NCBI GenBank assembly: GCA_035760645.1
Contig: DASTSO010000089.1
Coordinates: 1 to 38,640 of the forward strand
Reading direction: 5' to 3'
From: DASSTY01 sp035760645
Lineage (GTDB): Bacteria; Gemmatimonadota; Gemmatimonadetes; Gemmatimonadales; GWC2-71-9
DNA length: 38,640 nucleotides
Shown here: piece by piece, positions 32,223 through 38,640 of the stretch
Layout of the letters: each line of letters begins with the position of its first letter
Numbering within the stretch: the stretch's first letter is position 1
Translations under genes and position numbers: made by a program
Notes under the pieces: generated by a model
Seen by the model: only the letters and a program-made list of their open reading frames with translations
Told to the model about the DNA's origin: nothing
The model's database searches: none

Positions 32223-35200
32223 CTCGCTCGCGGGTGGGTGGTGGTCGTGGTGCTCGTGGCGCTCGCCACGGGAGAGTGGCTGCACCGGCCGGCCTGGGGC
32301 TGGGTGGCCGGCGTGGCCGTGTGCGTCGCCGCGCTGGGCGTGGCCTTCGCGCGCGCGGCGCGGGAGGCGCCCGGACGCTGGCGGCTCGGCGGGCTCTTCG
32401 TCGCCGGCGTCGCGCTGGTCGGGGCGCTCGTCCTGGCCCAGTCGCGGCTCACCCGCATCGAGGCGCACTGGCCCGCGGAGCGCGAGGCGCGCGTGGTGGC
32501 GGCGGGCCGCGACCTCGCGGGCGATCTCCACGCCGCATTCGAGCGCGCCGAGCGGCTCGCGCAACTCGGCGCCGAGGTCGGCTCGGGGTCCGACCAGGCC
32601 GCGGCCCTCGACGCCCTCGCGCGGGTGGTGCCGAAGAGCGGCCCCGAGAGCGGCGTCGCGGTGCTCGAGCCCGACGGGCGGCCGTGGGCCTGGGCCGGGC
32701 GGCATCGGCTGCCGCCGCTCGCCGAAGGCGATTCGATCACGGCGCGCGCCACCGGATATTACGTCGTGCTCGAGACGCGGCGCCACTCCGCCGACGGCCG
32801 GGTCGTGGTGGCGAGCGTGCTCGTCTGGGCGCACCCCGTCACGCTCGCGCGGAGTCGCAGCCTCGCCGAGCTGTTCGAGGCGCGCACCGGGGTCCGCCTC
32901 GCGGTCTACCCGGCGGGCGCGGGCCCCGACAATCCCGACGTCTTCGACTACCAGGAGCAGACGACCGCGGGGCCGCGGCTCCTGTTCAGCGCGCAGCCCA
33001 TTCCGCCGGAGCAGGGGATCGCCAAGCAGCGCGTGCTCGTCGCGGGGAGCGAGGCGGTGAGCTGGCTGCTGCTGCTCGCGCTCGTGCTGGCGCTCGTCGC
33101 GAGCACCCGACCGCTCGAGCGCTACACGCTCCTGCCGCTCGCGCTCTGGCTGCCGGTGCGCGCGCCGGTCGGGGCGGCGCTGCACCTGCGCTCGCTCTTC
33201 GCGCCGCTCACCTTCTACCAGCCGCTGCTGGGCCCGCTCTCCGCCTCCGCCGGCGCGCTCGCGCTCACCGGCGCCCTCGTCGTCGTCTTCGGCGTGTGGC
33301 TGCGCCGCCGCCGGCCATCGAGGCGGTGGTGGACCGTCGTGCCCGCCCTCGCGCTCGTCGTGGGCACGCCCTGGCTCGTGGCGACACTGGGGCAGGGGAT
33401 CACGCCGCCGGCGCGCGGCGTCTCGGCGGGCCTCTGGCTCACCTGGGAGCTCGCGCTCGCGCTCGCCGGGGCCGCGCCGCTCGTCGTGGCGGCGGCGCTG
33501 CTGCATGGGCGGGCGCCGGAGGGCGCGGCTGGCCGGGGCGGGTGGGAGCGGGGCCGGGGCCGCGGCTGGCTCGCGGCGCTGGGCATCGCGCTCGCGGTGG
33601 GAGCGGGCATCCTCGGGCTCGTCGGCTGGCGGCCGGGCGGGGCGGTGCCGGCGTGGTATCTCCTGCTCTGGGGCGTCGCGTTCCTGCTCGTCACGCTCCG
33701 CGCACGCCGCGCGGCGACCCTCGTGGCGATCGCGGCGGCCGCGGGGTGCGCGGCGGCGCTCGCCACCTGGAGCGCGGAGCTCACCGGGCGCCTCCAGCTC
33801 GCCGAGCGCGACGTCGCGGGACTCGGCACCGAGGCCGATCCGTTCGTCCCGCCGCTGCTCGAGCGGCTCGCCGACCTCGCGGCGAAGCCGAGCGCAGGGG
33901 GCGCGCCGGAGGATGCCTCGCAGCTCTACGCCTTCTGGCAGGCGTCGGCGCTGGCACGCCAGGGCTATCCCGCGCGGCTCGCGCTCTGGACCGACGCGGG
34001 CACCCGCCTCGCCGATCTGCCGCTCGACTCGCTCGACGTGCCGCGAGTGGACGAACTGGTGCGCGGGCTGGCGCCGGGCGAAACGCGACGCATTCTGCCG
34101 GTGGAGCGGGCCCCGGGGACGCACTACCTGCTGCTCGCCCGGGTCGGCCGCGCGCGGGTGTTGAGCGTGCTGGTGGGGCCACGCACCGAGCTCGTGCCGC
34201 GCGGGCGGCTGGGCCAGCTGCTCGACCCCGAGCGGCGCGCGCCGCTCTATCAGCTCACCCTCTCCGCCCCCGATCCCGGCGAGCGGGTCACCGCCTCGCT
34301 CGAGTGGCGCCGCGAGGATTGGCAGCTCCGCGCCGAGCGGGTGCTCGCGATGCCGGGCGGCCCGCGCGAGGTGCACGCGGTGATCGACCTCCGGGCGCCG
34401 TTCCCCATCGTGGTGCGCGGCACCCTCGCCGTGCTCCTCGACGTCGTGCTGCTCGCCGCGCTCTGGACGCTCGCCGAGCTCGCGGCGGGGGCGCGGCTCC
34501 GGCGGCCACGCTGGCGGGGGCTCGCCCGCTCCTTCCGCGTGCGACTCGCCGTCACGCTCGCCACGTTCTTCATCCTGCCGCTCGCGGCCTTCGCCCTCTG
34601 GGGCTTCGCGCGCCTCGCCGACGAGGCGGAGCGCGGGCGCGACCTGCTCCTCATGCAGACGCTGCGCGACGCGGTCGCCTCGGCGGGCGGGCTGCTCGCC
34701 GCGCCCGACGTGCGCGTGGGCGAGCAGCTCGACGCCCTCGGCCGCCGGCTCGACGCCGACCTCGCGCTCTACAGCGGCGGCCGGCTGGTGACGACGAGCG
34801 CGCCGATCCTCGAGGACCTGGGGGTCGTGAGCCCGCTGCTCGATCCGCGCGTCTACCACTCGCTCGCCATCGACGGCGACCTCGAGATCGCGCGCGACGG
34901 GCCGAATCCCGAGCTGGCCGAGCGGATCGGATACCGCGTGGTGGCCCCGGGGCCGCCGACGGCGCCCGGCATCCTCGCCGCGCCGCAGCTCACGAACCAG
35001 GCGGGGCTCGCGCAGACGCAGCTCGACCTCGGACTGGTGCTGCTGCTCGCCGTGCTCGCGGGCGCCGCGGCGGCGCTCGTCGGCGCGCAGGCGGCGGCGC
35101 GCACCCTCTCGCGCCCCGTGGCCGAGCTGCGCCGCTCGGCGCTCGCCCTGGGCCAGGGGCGGCCGATGCCCTCGCCGGACCACGTGCCGCCGCTCGAGTT

Positions 35201-36311
35201 CGAGCCGGTCTTCGGCGCCTTCGGCCGGATGGCGGCCGACATCGCGGCGAGCCGCGCCGCGCTCGAGCAGGCCCGGCGGCGCACCGCGACGGTGCTCGCC
35301 ACCGTCGCGACCGGCGTGATCGGCCTCGATGCCGACGGCCGGGTGCTCATCGCCAACCGCCAGGCACGCGATCTCCTCGACGCACCGCTCGAGGACGGCG
35401 CCCCGCTCCTGCCGCTCCTCGACGACGGCTGGACGCCCCTCGCCGAGGCGGTGCGGCACGCGCTGGCCGACGCGGGGGCGGGAGCGGAGGCGCCCGCGGG
35501 CGGCGGGACCACGCCGCTCGCGGCGGTCGAGCACGACCACGCCGTGGAGCTCACCGTCGGGCCTCGGCGCCTGGTGGCGCAGCTCGCCTCGCTGGGGCCG
35601 GACCTGCGCGGCGTCGTCGTCGCGCTCAACGACGTCACCGACCTTTCGCGGGCCGAGCGCGTGCTGGCCTGGGGCGAGATGGCGCGGCAGGTGGCGCACG
35701 AGATCAAGAACCCGCTCACCCCCATGCGGCTCGGCATGCAGCACCTGCTGCGCGTGCACCGCGACCGGCGGCCCGAGTTCGACCACGTGCTCGCCGAGAC
35801 GGCCGAGCGCATCCTCGGCGAGATCGACCGGCTCGACACCATCGCCCGCGCCTTCAGCCGCTTCGGCGCGCCGACGGCGGAGCAGGCGCCGCTGGAGCGG
35901 GTGGACCTGGTCGCGGCGGCGAGCGAGGTGGCGAAGCTCTACGGGCTCGCCAACGAGGGTGCCGCCGTGGCCGTGGAGGTCAGCCCCGCGGCCGACGCGG
36001 TGCTGGCGCGCGCGCGGCGGGACGAGGTGAAGGAGGTGATCGTCAACCTGCTCGAGAACGCCCGCAACGCCGGCGCGACGCGCGTGGCGATCGGGGTGCG
36101 GCCGGGGCTGGTCACGGTGACCGACGACGGGCACGGGATCGCGCCCGAGCTGCTGCCGCGCATCTTCGAGCCGCGCTTCTCGACGACGACGAGCGGCTCG
36201 GGCCTCGGCCTGCCGATCGTGCGGCGGCTGGTGGAGAGCTGGGGCGGGGCGGTGACGGTGGCGAGCGAGGTGGGGCGGGGGACGACGGTGCGCGTCCAGG
36301 TCCCCGAGTAG
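32211..36311 (+). CDS. Giant NtrY-like membrane sensor histidine kinase
   Basis: A roughly 1366-residue sensor kinase. The N-terminal part has membrane helices near 10-25 and 55-75, a first extracytoplasmic domain to about 280, and a cluster of about seven helices (283-525). A second extracytoplasmic region (525-730), further helices (735-800), a third sensor stretch (803-933) and a final helix (939-960) follow. Then come HAMP (960-1010), a PAS-like domain (about 1023-1130), and the kinase core. The core has H-box ARQVAHEIKNPLTP with His1163, N-box LLENARNAG with Asn1283, G1 DDGHGIAPE and G2 GSGLGLPIV. The sequence LTPMRLGMQHLLR is NtrY-like. No response regulator is adjacent. GTG 32211 is the likely start but weakly supported. 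Confidence 0.85.
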   Translation: MLRHLARGWVVVVVLVALATGEWLHRPAWGWVAGVAVCVAALGVAFARAAREAPGRWRLGGLFVAGVALVGALVLAQSRLTRIEAHWPAEREARVVAAGRDLAGDLHAAFERAERLAQLGAEVGSGSDQAAALDALARVVPKSGPESGVAVLEPDGRPWAWAGRHRLPPLAEGDSITARATGYYVVLETRRHSADGRVVVASVLVWAHPVTLARSRSLAELFEARTGVRLAVYPAGAGPDNPDVFDYQEQTTAGPRLLFSAQPIPPEQGIAKQRVLVAGSEAVSWLLLLALVLALVASTRPLERYTLLPLALWLPVRAPVGAALHLRSLFAPLTFYQPLLGPLSASAGALALTGALVVVFGVWLRRRRPSRRWWTVVPALALVVGTPWLVATLGQGITPPARGVSAGLWLTWELALALAGAAPLVVAAALLHGRAPEGAAGRGGWERGRGRGWLAALGIALAVGAGILGLVGWRPGGAVPAWYLLLWGVAFLLVTLRARRAATLVAIAAAAGCAAALATWSAELTGRLQLAERDVAGLGTEADPFVPPLLERLADLAAKPSAGGAPEDASQLYAFWQASALARQGYPARLALWTDAGTRLADLPLDSLDVPRVDELVRGLAPGETRRILPVERAPGTHYLLLARVGRARVLSVLVGPRTELVPRGRLGQLLDPERRAPLYQLTLSAPDPGERVTASLEWRREDWQLRAERVLAMPGGPREVHAVIDLRAPFPIVVRGTLAVLLDVVLLAALWTLAELAAGARLRRPRWRGLARSFRVRLAVTLATFFILPLAAFALWGFARLADEAERGRDLLLMQTLRDAVASAGGLLAAPDVRVGEQLDALGRRLDADLALYSGGRLVTTSAPILEDLGVVSPLLDPRVYHSLAIDGDLEIARDGPNPELAERIGYRVVAPGPPTAPGILAAPQLTNQAGLAQTQLDLGLVLLLAVLAGAAAALVGAQAAARTLSRPVAELRRSALALGQGRPMPSPDHVPPLEFEPVFGAFGRMAADIAASRAALEQARRRTATVLATVATGVIGLDADGRVLIANRQARDLLDAPLEDGAPLLPLLDDGWTPLAEAVRHALADAGAGAEAPAGGGTTPLAAVEHDHAVELTVGPRRLVAQLASLGPDLRGVVVALNDVTDLSRAERVLAWGEMARQVAHEIKNPLTPMRLGMQHLLRVHRDRRPEFDHVLAETAERILGEIDRLDTIARAFSRFGAPTAEQAPLERVDLVAAASEVAKLYGLANEGAAVAVEVSPAADAVLARARRDEVKEVIVNLLENARNAGATRVAIGVRPGLVTVTDDGHGIAPELLPRIFEPRFSTTTSGSGLGLPIVRRLVESWGGAVTVASEVGRGTTVRVQVPE

Positions 36312-36330
36312 GGGTGCTCGCGCGAGCGCG

Positions 36331-37602
36331 TCAGCGCGCGCGGCGCAGGAGCCGCGCGGCGCTCTGGAGCTCGAGGTCGTCGGCGGTGCGGCGGCGGAGC
36401 TCGCCCTCGGGCCCGAGCGCGGCGCGGGCCAGGGCGTAGCCGAGCTCGCGGTCGACCAGTGTCGCCGCGCCGTCGAAGAGCTCGCGGGAGATGAGGAAGC
36501 CGGCGTCGCCGAGGCGGGTGTAGAGTCCGTCGCGCATCGCGGGCGTGACGACGAAGCGCGCATCGCGCACCCCGGCGTCCTGCGCCGCGGCGAGCGCGCG
36601 GGCCTCCGCCTCCACCGCGTCGCGGAAGGCGCCGTAGTCGCCGCCCAGGGCGCCGAGGAGGGCACGATCGCCGGGCCCGGGCCGCCAGGGCTGCACGACG
36701 ACGTCGGGCGCCAGCCCGCCCTGCGGGGCGGCCCCGCCGGCCCCGCGCGCGAGGGAGTCCACCCGCGGCCGCTGCACGCTCCGGCCGTGCGGGGTGTACC
36801 AGCGCGCCGTCGTGAGCTTCACGGCGACGTCGGGCGCCAGGCTGTAGGTCGTCTGGACGACGCCCTTGCCGAAGGTGCGCGTGCCGACCACCGTCGCGCG
36901 CCCGTCGTCCTGCAACGCGCCCGCGATGAGCTCGGCCGAGCTGGCGGTGTTGGGGCCGACGAGGAGGGCGAGCGGCAGGTCGGGCCAGGGCTGGGCCGCG
37001 TCGGCCACGTAGGTCCGGCTGTGGCGCTGGGTGCGGCCCTGGATGACGGCGACCGTGTCGCCGGGGTCGAGGAAGAGCTCGGCGATCGCGACGCCCTGAT
37101 CGATGAGGCCGCCGGGATTGGTGCGGAGGTCGAGGACGAGGGCGCGCATCCCCTGCCGCCGGAGCGAGTCCACCGCGGCGCGCAGCTCGAGGGCCGAGCC
37201 CTCGGTCATGGCGCGCAGCTCGACGTAGCCGACCCCGCCCGGGAGGAGGCGGGCGTGGGCGGCGGCGGAGGCGTGGCCCTCGCCTGCGGGGAGCGGGAGC
37301 GCGGCGGTGACGTTCGAGGCGCCGGCGAGCTGGTCGTTGAAGGCCTGCAGATCCTTGCCGACGAGGAGATCGGAGTAGGGATCCTGCAGCTGCTGGACGG
37401 CGTGGCGGGCCGCTTCGGTGTAGAGCCCGGCCTCGTCCACCGGGTCCACGTAGTCGTCCGCGATCCGGTCCATCACCTGGCCGAAGACGCGGGCGCGGCG
37501 GTAGGCCTCGAGGCTCGCGGCCCGGTGGGGCTGCGTCAGCCACGCGCCGCTCGCGAACGAGACGGCGGCCACCAGTCCGAACAGTCCCCAACGATGCTTC
37601 AT
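36331..37602 (-). CDS. S41 family (C-terminal processing) peptidase lacking a PDZ domain
   Basis: A 423-residue exported serine protease of the CtpA family. An N-terminal membrane anchor or signal (about 5-21) is followed by the helical DPVDEAGLYTEAARHAVQQLQDPYSDLL segment. The catalytic core has GVGYVELR, VLDLRTNPGGLIDQGVAIAELFL, nucleophile Ser221 in NTASSAE and general-base Lys246 in RTFGKGVVQ, 25 residues apart as expected. Only about 45 residues lie between DPYS and the core, so the usual 80-90-residue PDZ domain is missing. The C-terminal extension (from about 300) is Ala/Arg-rich. ATG 37602 fits the signal sequence. It converges on the kinase gene with 19 bases between. Confidence 0.88.
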   Translation of the reverse strand: MKHRWGLFGLVAAVSFASGAWLTQPHRAASLEAYRRARVFGQVMDRIADDYVDPVDEAGLYTEAARHAVQQLQDPYSDLLVGKDLQAFNDQLAGASNVTAALPLPAGEGHASAAAHARLLPGGVGYVELRAMTEGSALELRAAVDSLRRQGMRALVLDLRTNPGGLIDQGVAIAELFLDPGDTVAVIQGRTQRHSRTYVADAAQPWPDLPLALLVGPNTASSAELIAGALQDDGRATVVGTRTFGKGVVQTTYSLAPDVAVKLTTARWYTPHGRSVQRPRVDSLARGAGGAAPQGGLAPDVVVQPWRPGPGDRALLGALGGDYGAFRDAVEAEARALAAAQDAGVRDARFVVTPAMRDGLYTRLGDAGFLISRELFDGAATLVDRELGYALARAALGPEGELRRRTADDLELQSAARLLRRAR

Positions 37603-37834
37603 CCTGCCACTCCAGCGGTCGATGCGGGGTCCTGCCGCGGCGGCAGCCCTGGGCGCGACGACTCCGGCGATCGGGGGGATCTGGCGAAATGCGCGCGGGT
37701 CTTGCCTGATGCGCCCCGGTGCGAGCCGGCGGAGGCGCGGAAGGACCGTCTGCGGGCCGCCGTGCAAGTCCGGGGCCCGGCGGATGGGATCGCGGAAGTG
37801 TGACGACCCTTACGGTGGGGCCCATCGGGCGCGG

Positions 37835-37840
37835 TATTCT
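37835..37840 (+). promoter_or_regulatory. Putative -10 element of the 96-residue gene
   Basis: TATTCT stands out as an AT-rich hexamer in GC-rich DNA, about 90 bases before the ATG at 37929. A start around 37847 would place the 42-bp palindrome in the 5' untranslated leader. No good -35 is visible. Confidence 0.35.
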
Positions 37841-37855
37841 TGGGGCAGGCGACCC

Positions 37856-37897
37856 GGTCCTCCCCGGCGTTCCGGCGCCGGAACGCCGGGGAGGACC
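37856..37897. repeat. 42-bp perfect palindrome
   Basis: Positions 37856-37876 and 37877-37897 are exact reverse complements with no spacer. The center is GGCGCC, and the arms contain CCCCGGCGTTCCGG. As RNA it would form a stem of about 19 bp. There is no T-tract after it on the plus strand. It lies 31 bases before the start of the 96-residue gene. Confidence 0.9.
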
Positions 37898-37928
37898 TCA
37901 CGCATCACTCCAGGCAGGACGAGGCCCC

Positions 37929-38219
37929 ATGACCAACCAGCACGCCCAGGAATCGTCCGGGGACGACGCCGTCGTCCGGCAGGCCCGCCTGCGGGCCGAC
38001 TTCGCCCGGCTGTATCCCACGCTCGCCCCCGACGTCTGGCTCCCCGCCGCCGAAGTGGGGGCGGTGGTGCTCTTCCGGCGGCTGCTGACCGACGGGCGGG
38101 TCATGCTTGGGAGCCGGCTGCTCGAGGAGTCGCATTTCGAGTTCCGGGGCGGCTGGTCGCGGGGTGACCAGGCCTATCAGACCCGGGCCGGGGACGTCGA
38201 GGAGAGCGACTGGATCTGA
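37929..38219 (+). CDS. Hypothetical protein, 96 residues
   Basis: A small soluble protein I do not recognise. It has no signal peptide or membrane segment. The N-terminus is polar (MTNQHAQESSGDDAVV), followed by a helix RQARLRADFARLYPTL, then PDVWLPAAEVGAVVLFRRLL and a strand-like segment ESHFEFRGGWSRGD. AGGACGAGG precedes the ATG. Translated codon usage and GC-rich third positions fit the neighbouring genes. It sits downstream of a perfect palindrome. The lipoprotein gene follows 17 bases after its stop. Confidence 0.6.
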   Translation: MTNQHAQESSGDDAVVRQARLRADFARLYPTLAPDVWLPAAEVGAVVLFRRLLTDGRVMLGSRLLEESHFEFRGGWSRGDQAYQTRAGDVEESDWI

Positions 38220-38236
38220 TCCCGATCCCGCGTCCC

Positions 38237-38640
38237 GTGTTCCCGCGCGCCGCCGCCGCCCTCCTCTGCGCCGCGGTCCTCGCCGGCGCCTGCAGCGACG
38301 CCACCGCTCCCGCCGATGCCGGCAGCGCCCCGACACCCGGCTGCCAGGACGGTACGCTGGCGAGCCGGGGGCTCTACCGGCTCTGTTTCCCCGCGCAGTG
38401 GAACGGCGACCTCGTCGTCTACGCGCACGGCTACGTCTCGCCGTACGATCCCGTCACCATCCAGGACAACGTGGTGGGCGGCGTGCCGGTCTCCGCGACC
38501 GTCACGGGGCTGGGCTACGCCTTCGCCACGACGAGCTATCGGGCGAACGGGCTCGTCGTGGCGGACGGCGTCGAGGACCTGGTCGAGCTCACGGCGAAGG
38601 TCCGCGCGCTGGTGCGCCCCGATCCCCGCCGCACCTTCGT
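38237..38640 (+). CDS. Lipoprotein, alpha/beta-hydrolase-like, truncated by window end
   Basis: The frame is open to the last base, so only the first 134 residues are visible. GTG 38237 starts a lipoprotein signal peptide with the lipobox LAGAC at 15-19. The mature part has a Cys pair (GCQDG... and RLCFP), then WNGDLVVYAHGYVSPYDPVT, where the strand ending in AHGY is typical of the oxyanion region of alpha/beta hydrolases. GYAFATTSYRANGLVVADGVEDLVELTAKVRALV follows, resembling the helix before the nucleophile elbow. The catalytic serine lies outside the window. An esterase, peptidase or tannase-like enzyme is plausible, but substrate is unknown. Confidence 0.6.
   Translation, partial: MFPRAAAALLCAAVLAGACSDATAPADAGSAPTPGCQDGTLASRGLYRLCFPAQWNGDLVVYAHGYVSPYDPVTIQDNVVGGVPVSATVTGLGYAFATTSYRANGLVVADGVEDLVELTAKVRALVRPDPRRTF

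Larger units (their letters stand above)
37603..37928. other. Intergenic region between divergent genes
   Basis: A 326-base region between the leftward S41 peptidase and the rightward 96-residue gene. It holds a small palindrome CTGCCGCGGCGGCAG (37632-37646), a TATTCT -10-like element (37835-37840), and the 42-bp palindrome (37856-37897). I see no convincing gene in it; a 100-codon leftward frame there has the look of a chance GC-rich frame. Confidence 0.6.

Noticed and set aside
36316..36327. 12-bp palindrome GCTCGCGCGAGC between convergent kinase and peptidase genes
   Set aside because: It is short, lacks T-tracts on either strand and is not unusual at this GC content, so I do not call it a terminator.
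31578..36665. A leftward open frame of about 1695 codons opposite the sensor kinase
   Set aside because: Only its last 214 codons match a protein family (creatininase). The rest is Arg/Ala/Pro/Gly-rich antisense of the kinase, an effect of very high GC at third positions.
37599..37901. Leftward 100-codon frame in the region upstream of the S41 peptidase
   Set aside because: It runs through the 42-bp palindrome and ends inside the peptidase start, has no ribosome-binding site and no recognisable features.

Overview
The window is very GC-rich, densely coded chromosomal DNA from a free-living bacterium. The order SRP RNA-dnaX-ybaB-recR, a roadblock/MglA pair next to pgsA, cinA, grpE-dnaJ, and a BshB1-type bacillithiol deacetylase next to a cysteine desulfurase together suggest the Gemmatimonadota. 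This is inferred from gene content and order; no rRNA is present to confirm it. There is no prophage, transposase, tRNA or CRISPR array.

The first half (about 1-15210) is read almost entirely rightward. It opens with a central-carbon block: pyruvate kinase, a PhnP-like metallo-hydrolase, glucose-6-phosphate isomerase, then an unusually long class II aldolase with its own sigma70-like promoter. A YtxH envelope protein and a YihY membrane protein follow. The small SRP RNA gene, which ORF calling misses, sits immediately before dnaX. Next come ybaB, recR, a small membrane protein, an MglB/MglA-type polarity pair, pgsA, cinA, grpE and dnaJ.

From 15249 to 21871 genes run leftward, read in the order DUF4349 lipoprotein, bshB1-like deacetylase, cysteine desulfurase, mnmA, a YvlD-type membrane protein and polyphosphate kinase. 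Desulfurase and mnmA form a sulfur-relay pair for tRNA 2-thiolation, and the desulfurase neighbours low-molecular-weight thiol synthesis. From 30749 down to 21957 is a leftward efflux operon: TolC-like outer-membrane protein, MacA-like adaptor, one MacB-type ATPase, then four FtsX/MacB-type permeases. The permeases fall into two alternating subtypes (A-B-A-B). A perfect CRP-type palindrome lies upstream of the TolC gene.

The last part (30850-38640) holds a two-gene leftward unit (creatininase-family protein with an altered active-site motif, then an exported protein) ending at a clear terminator. A divergent 1366-residue NtrY-like sensor kinase follows, then a leftward S41 protease that lacks a PDZ domain, a small unknown protein behind a 42-bp perfect palindrome, and a truncated lipoprotein hydrolase at the window edge.

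The most unusual features are the A-B-A-B permease array, a dispersed inverted-repeat element found both inside the dnaX coding sequence and between two permease genes, the palindromes upstream of cinA and of the 96-residue gene, the PDZ-less protease and the giant kinase.
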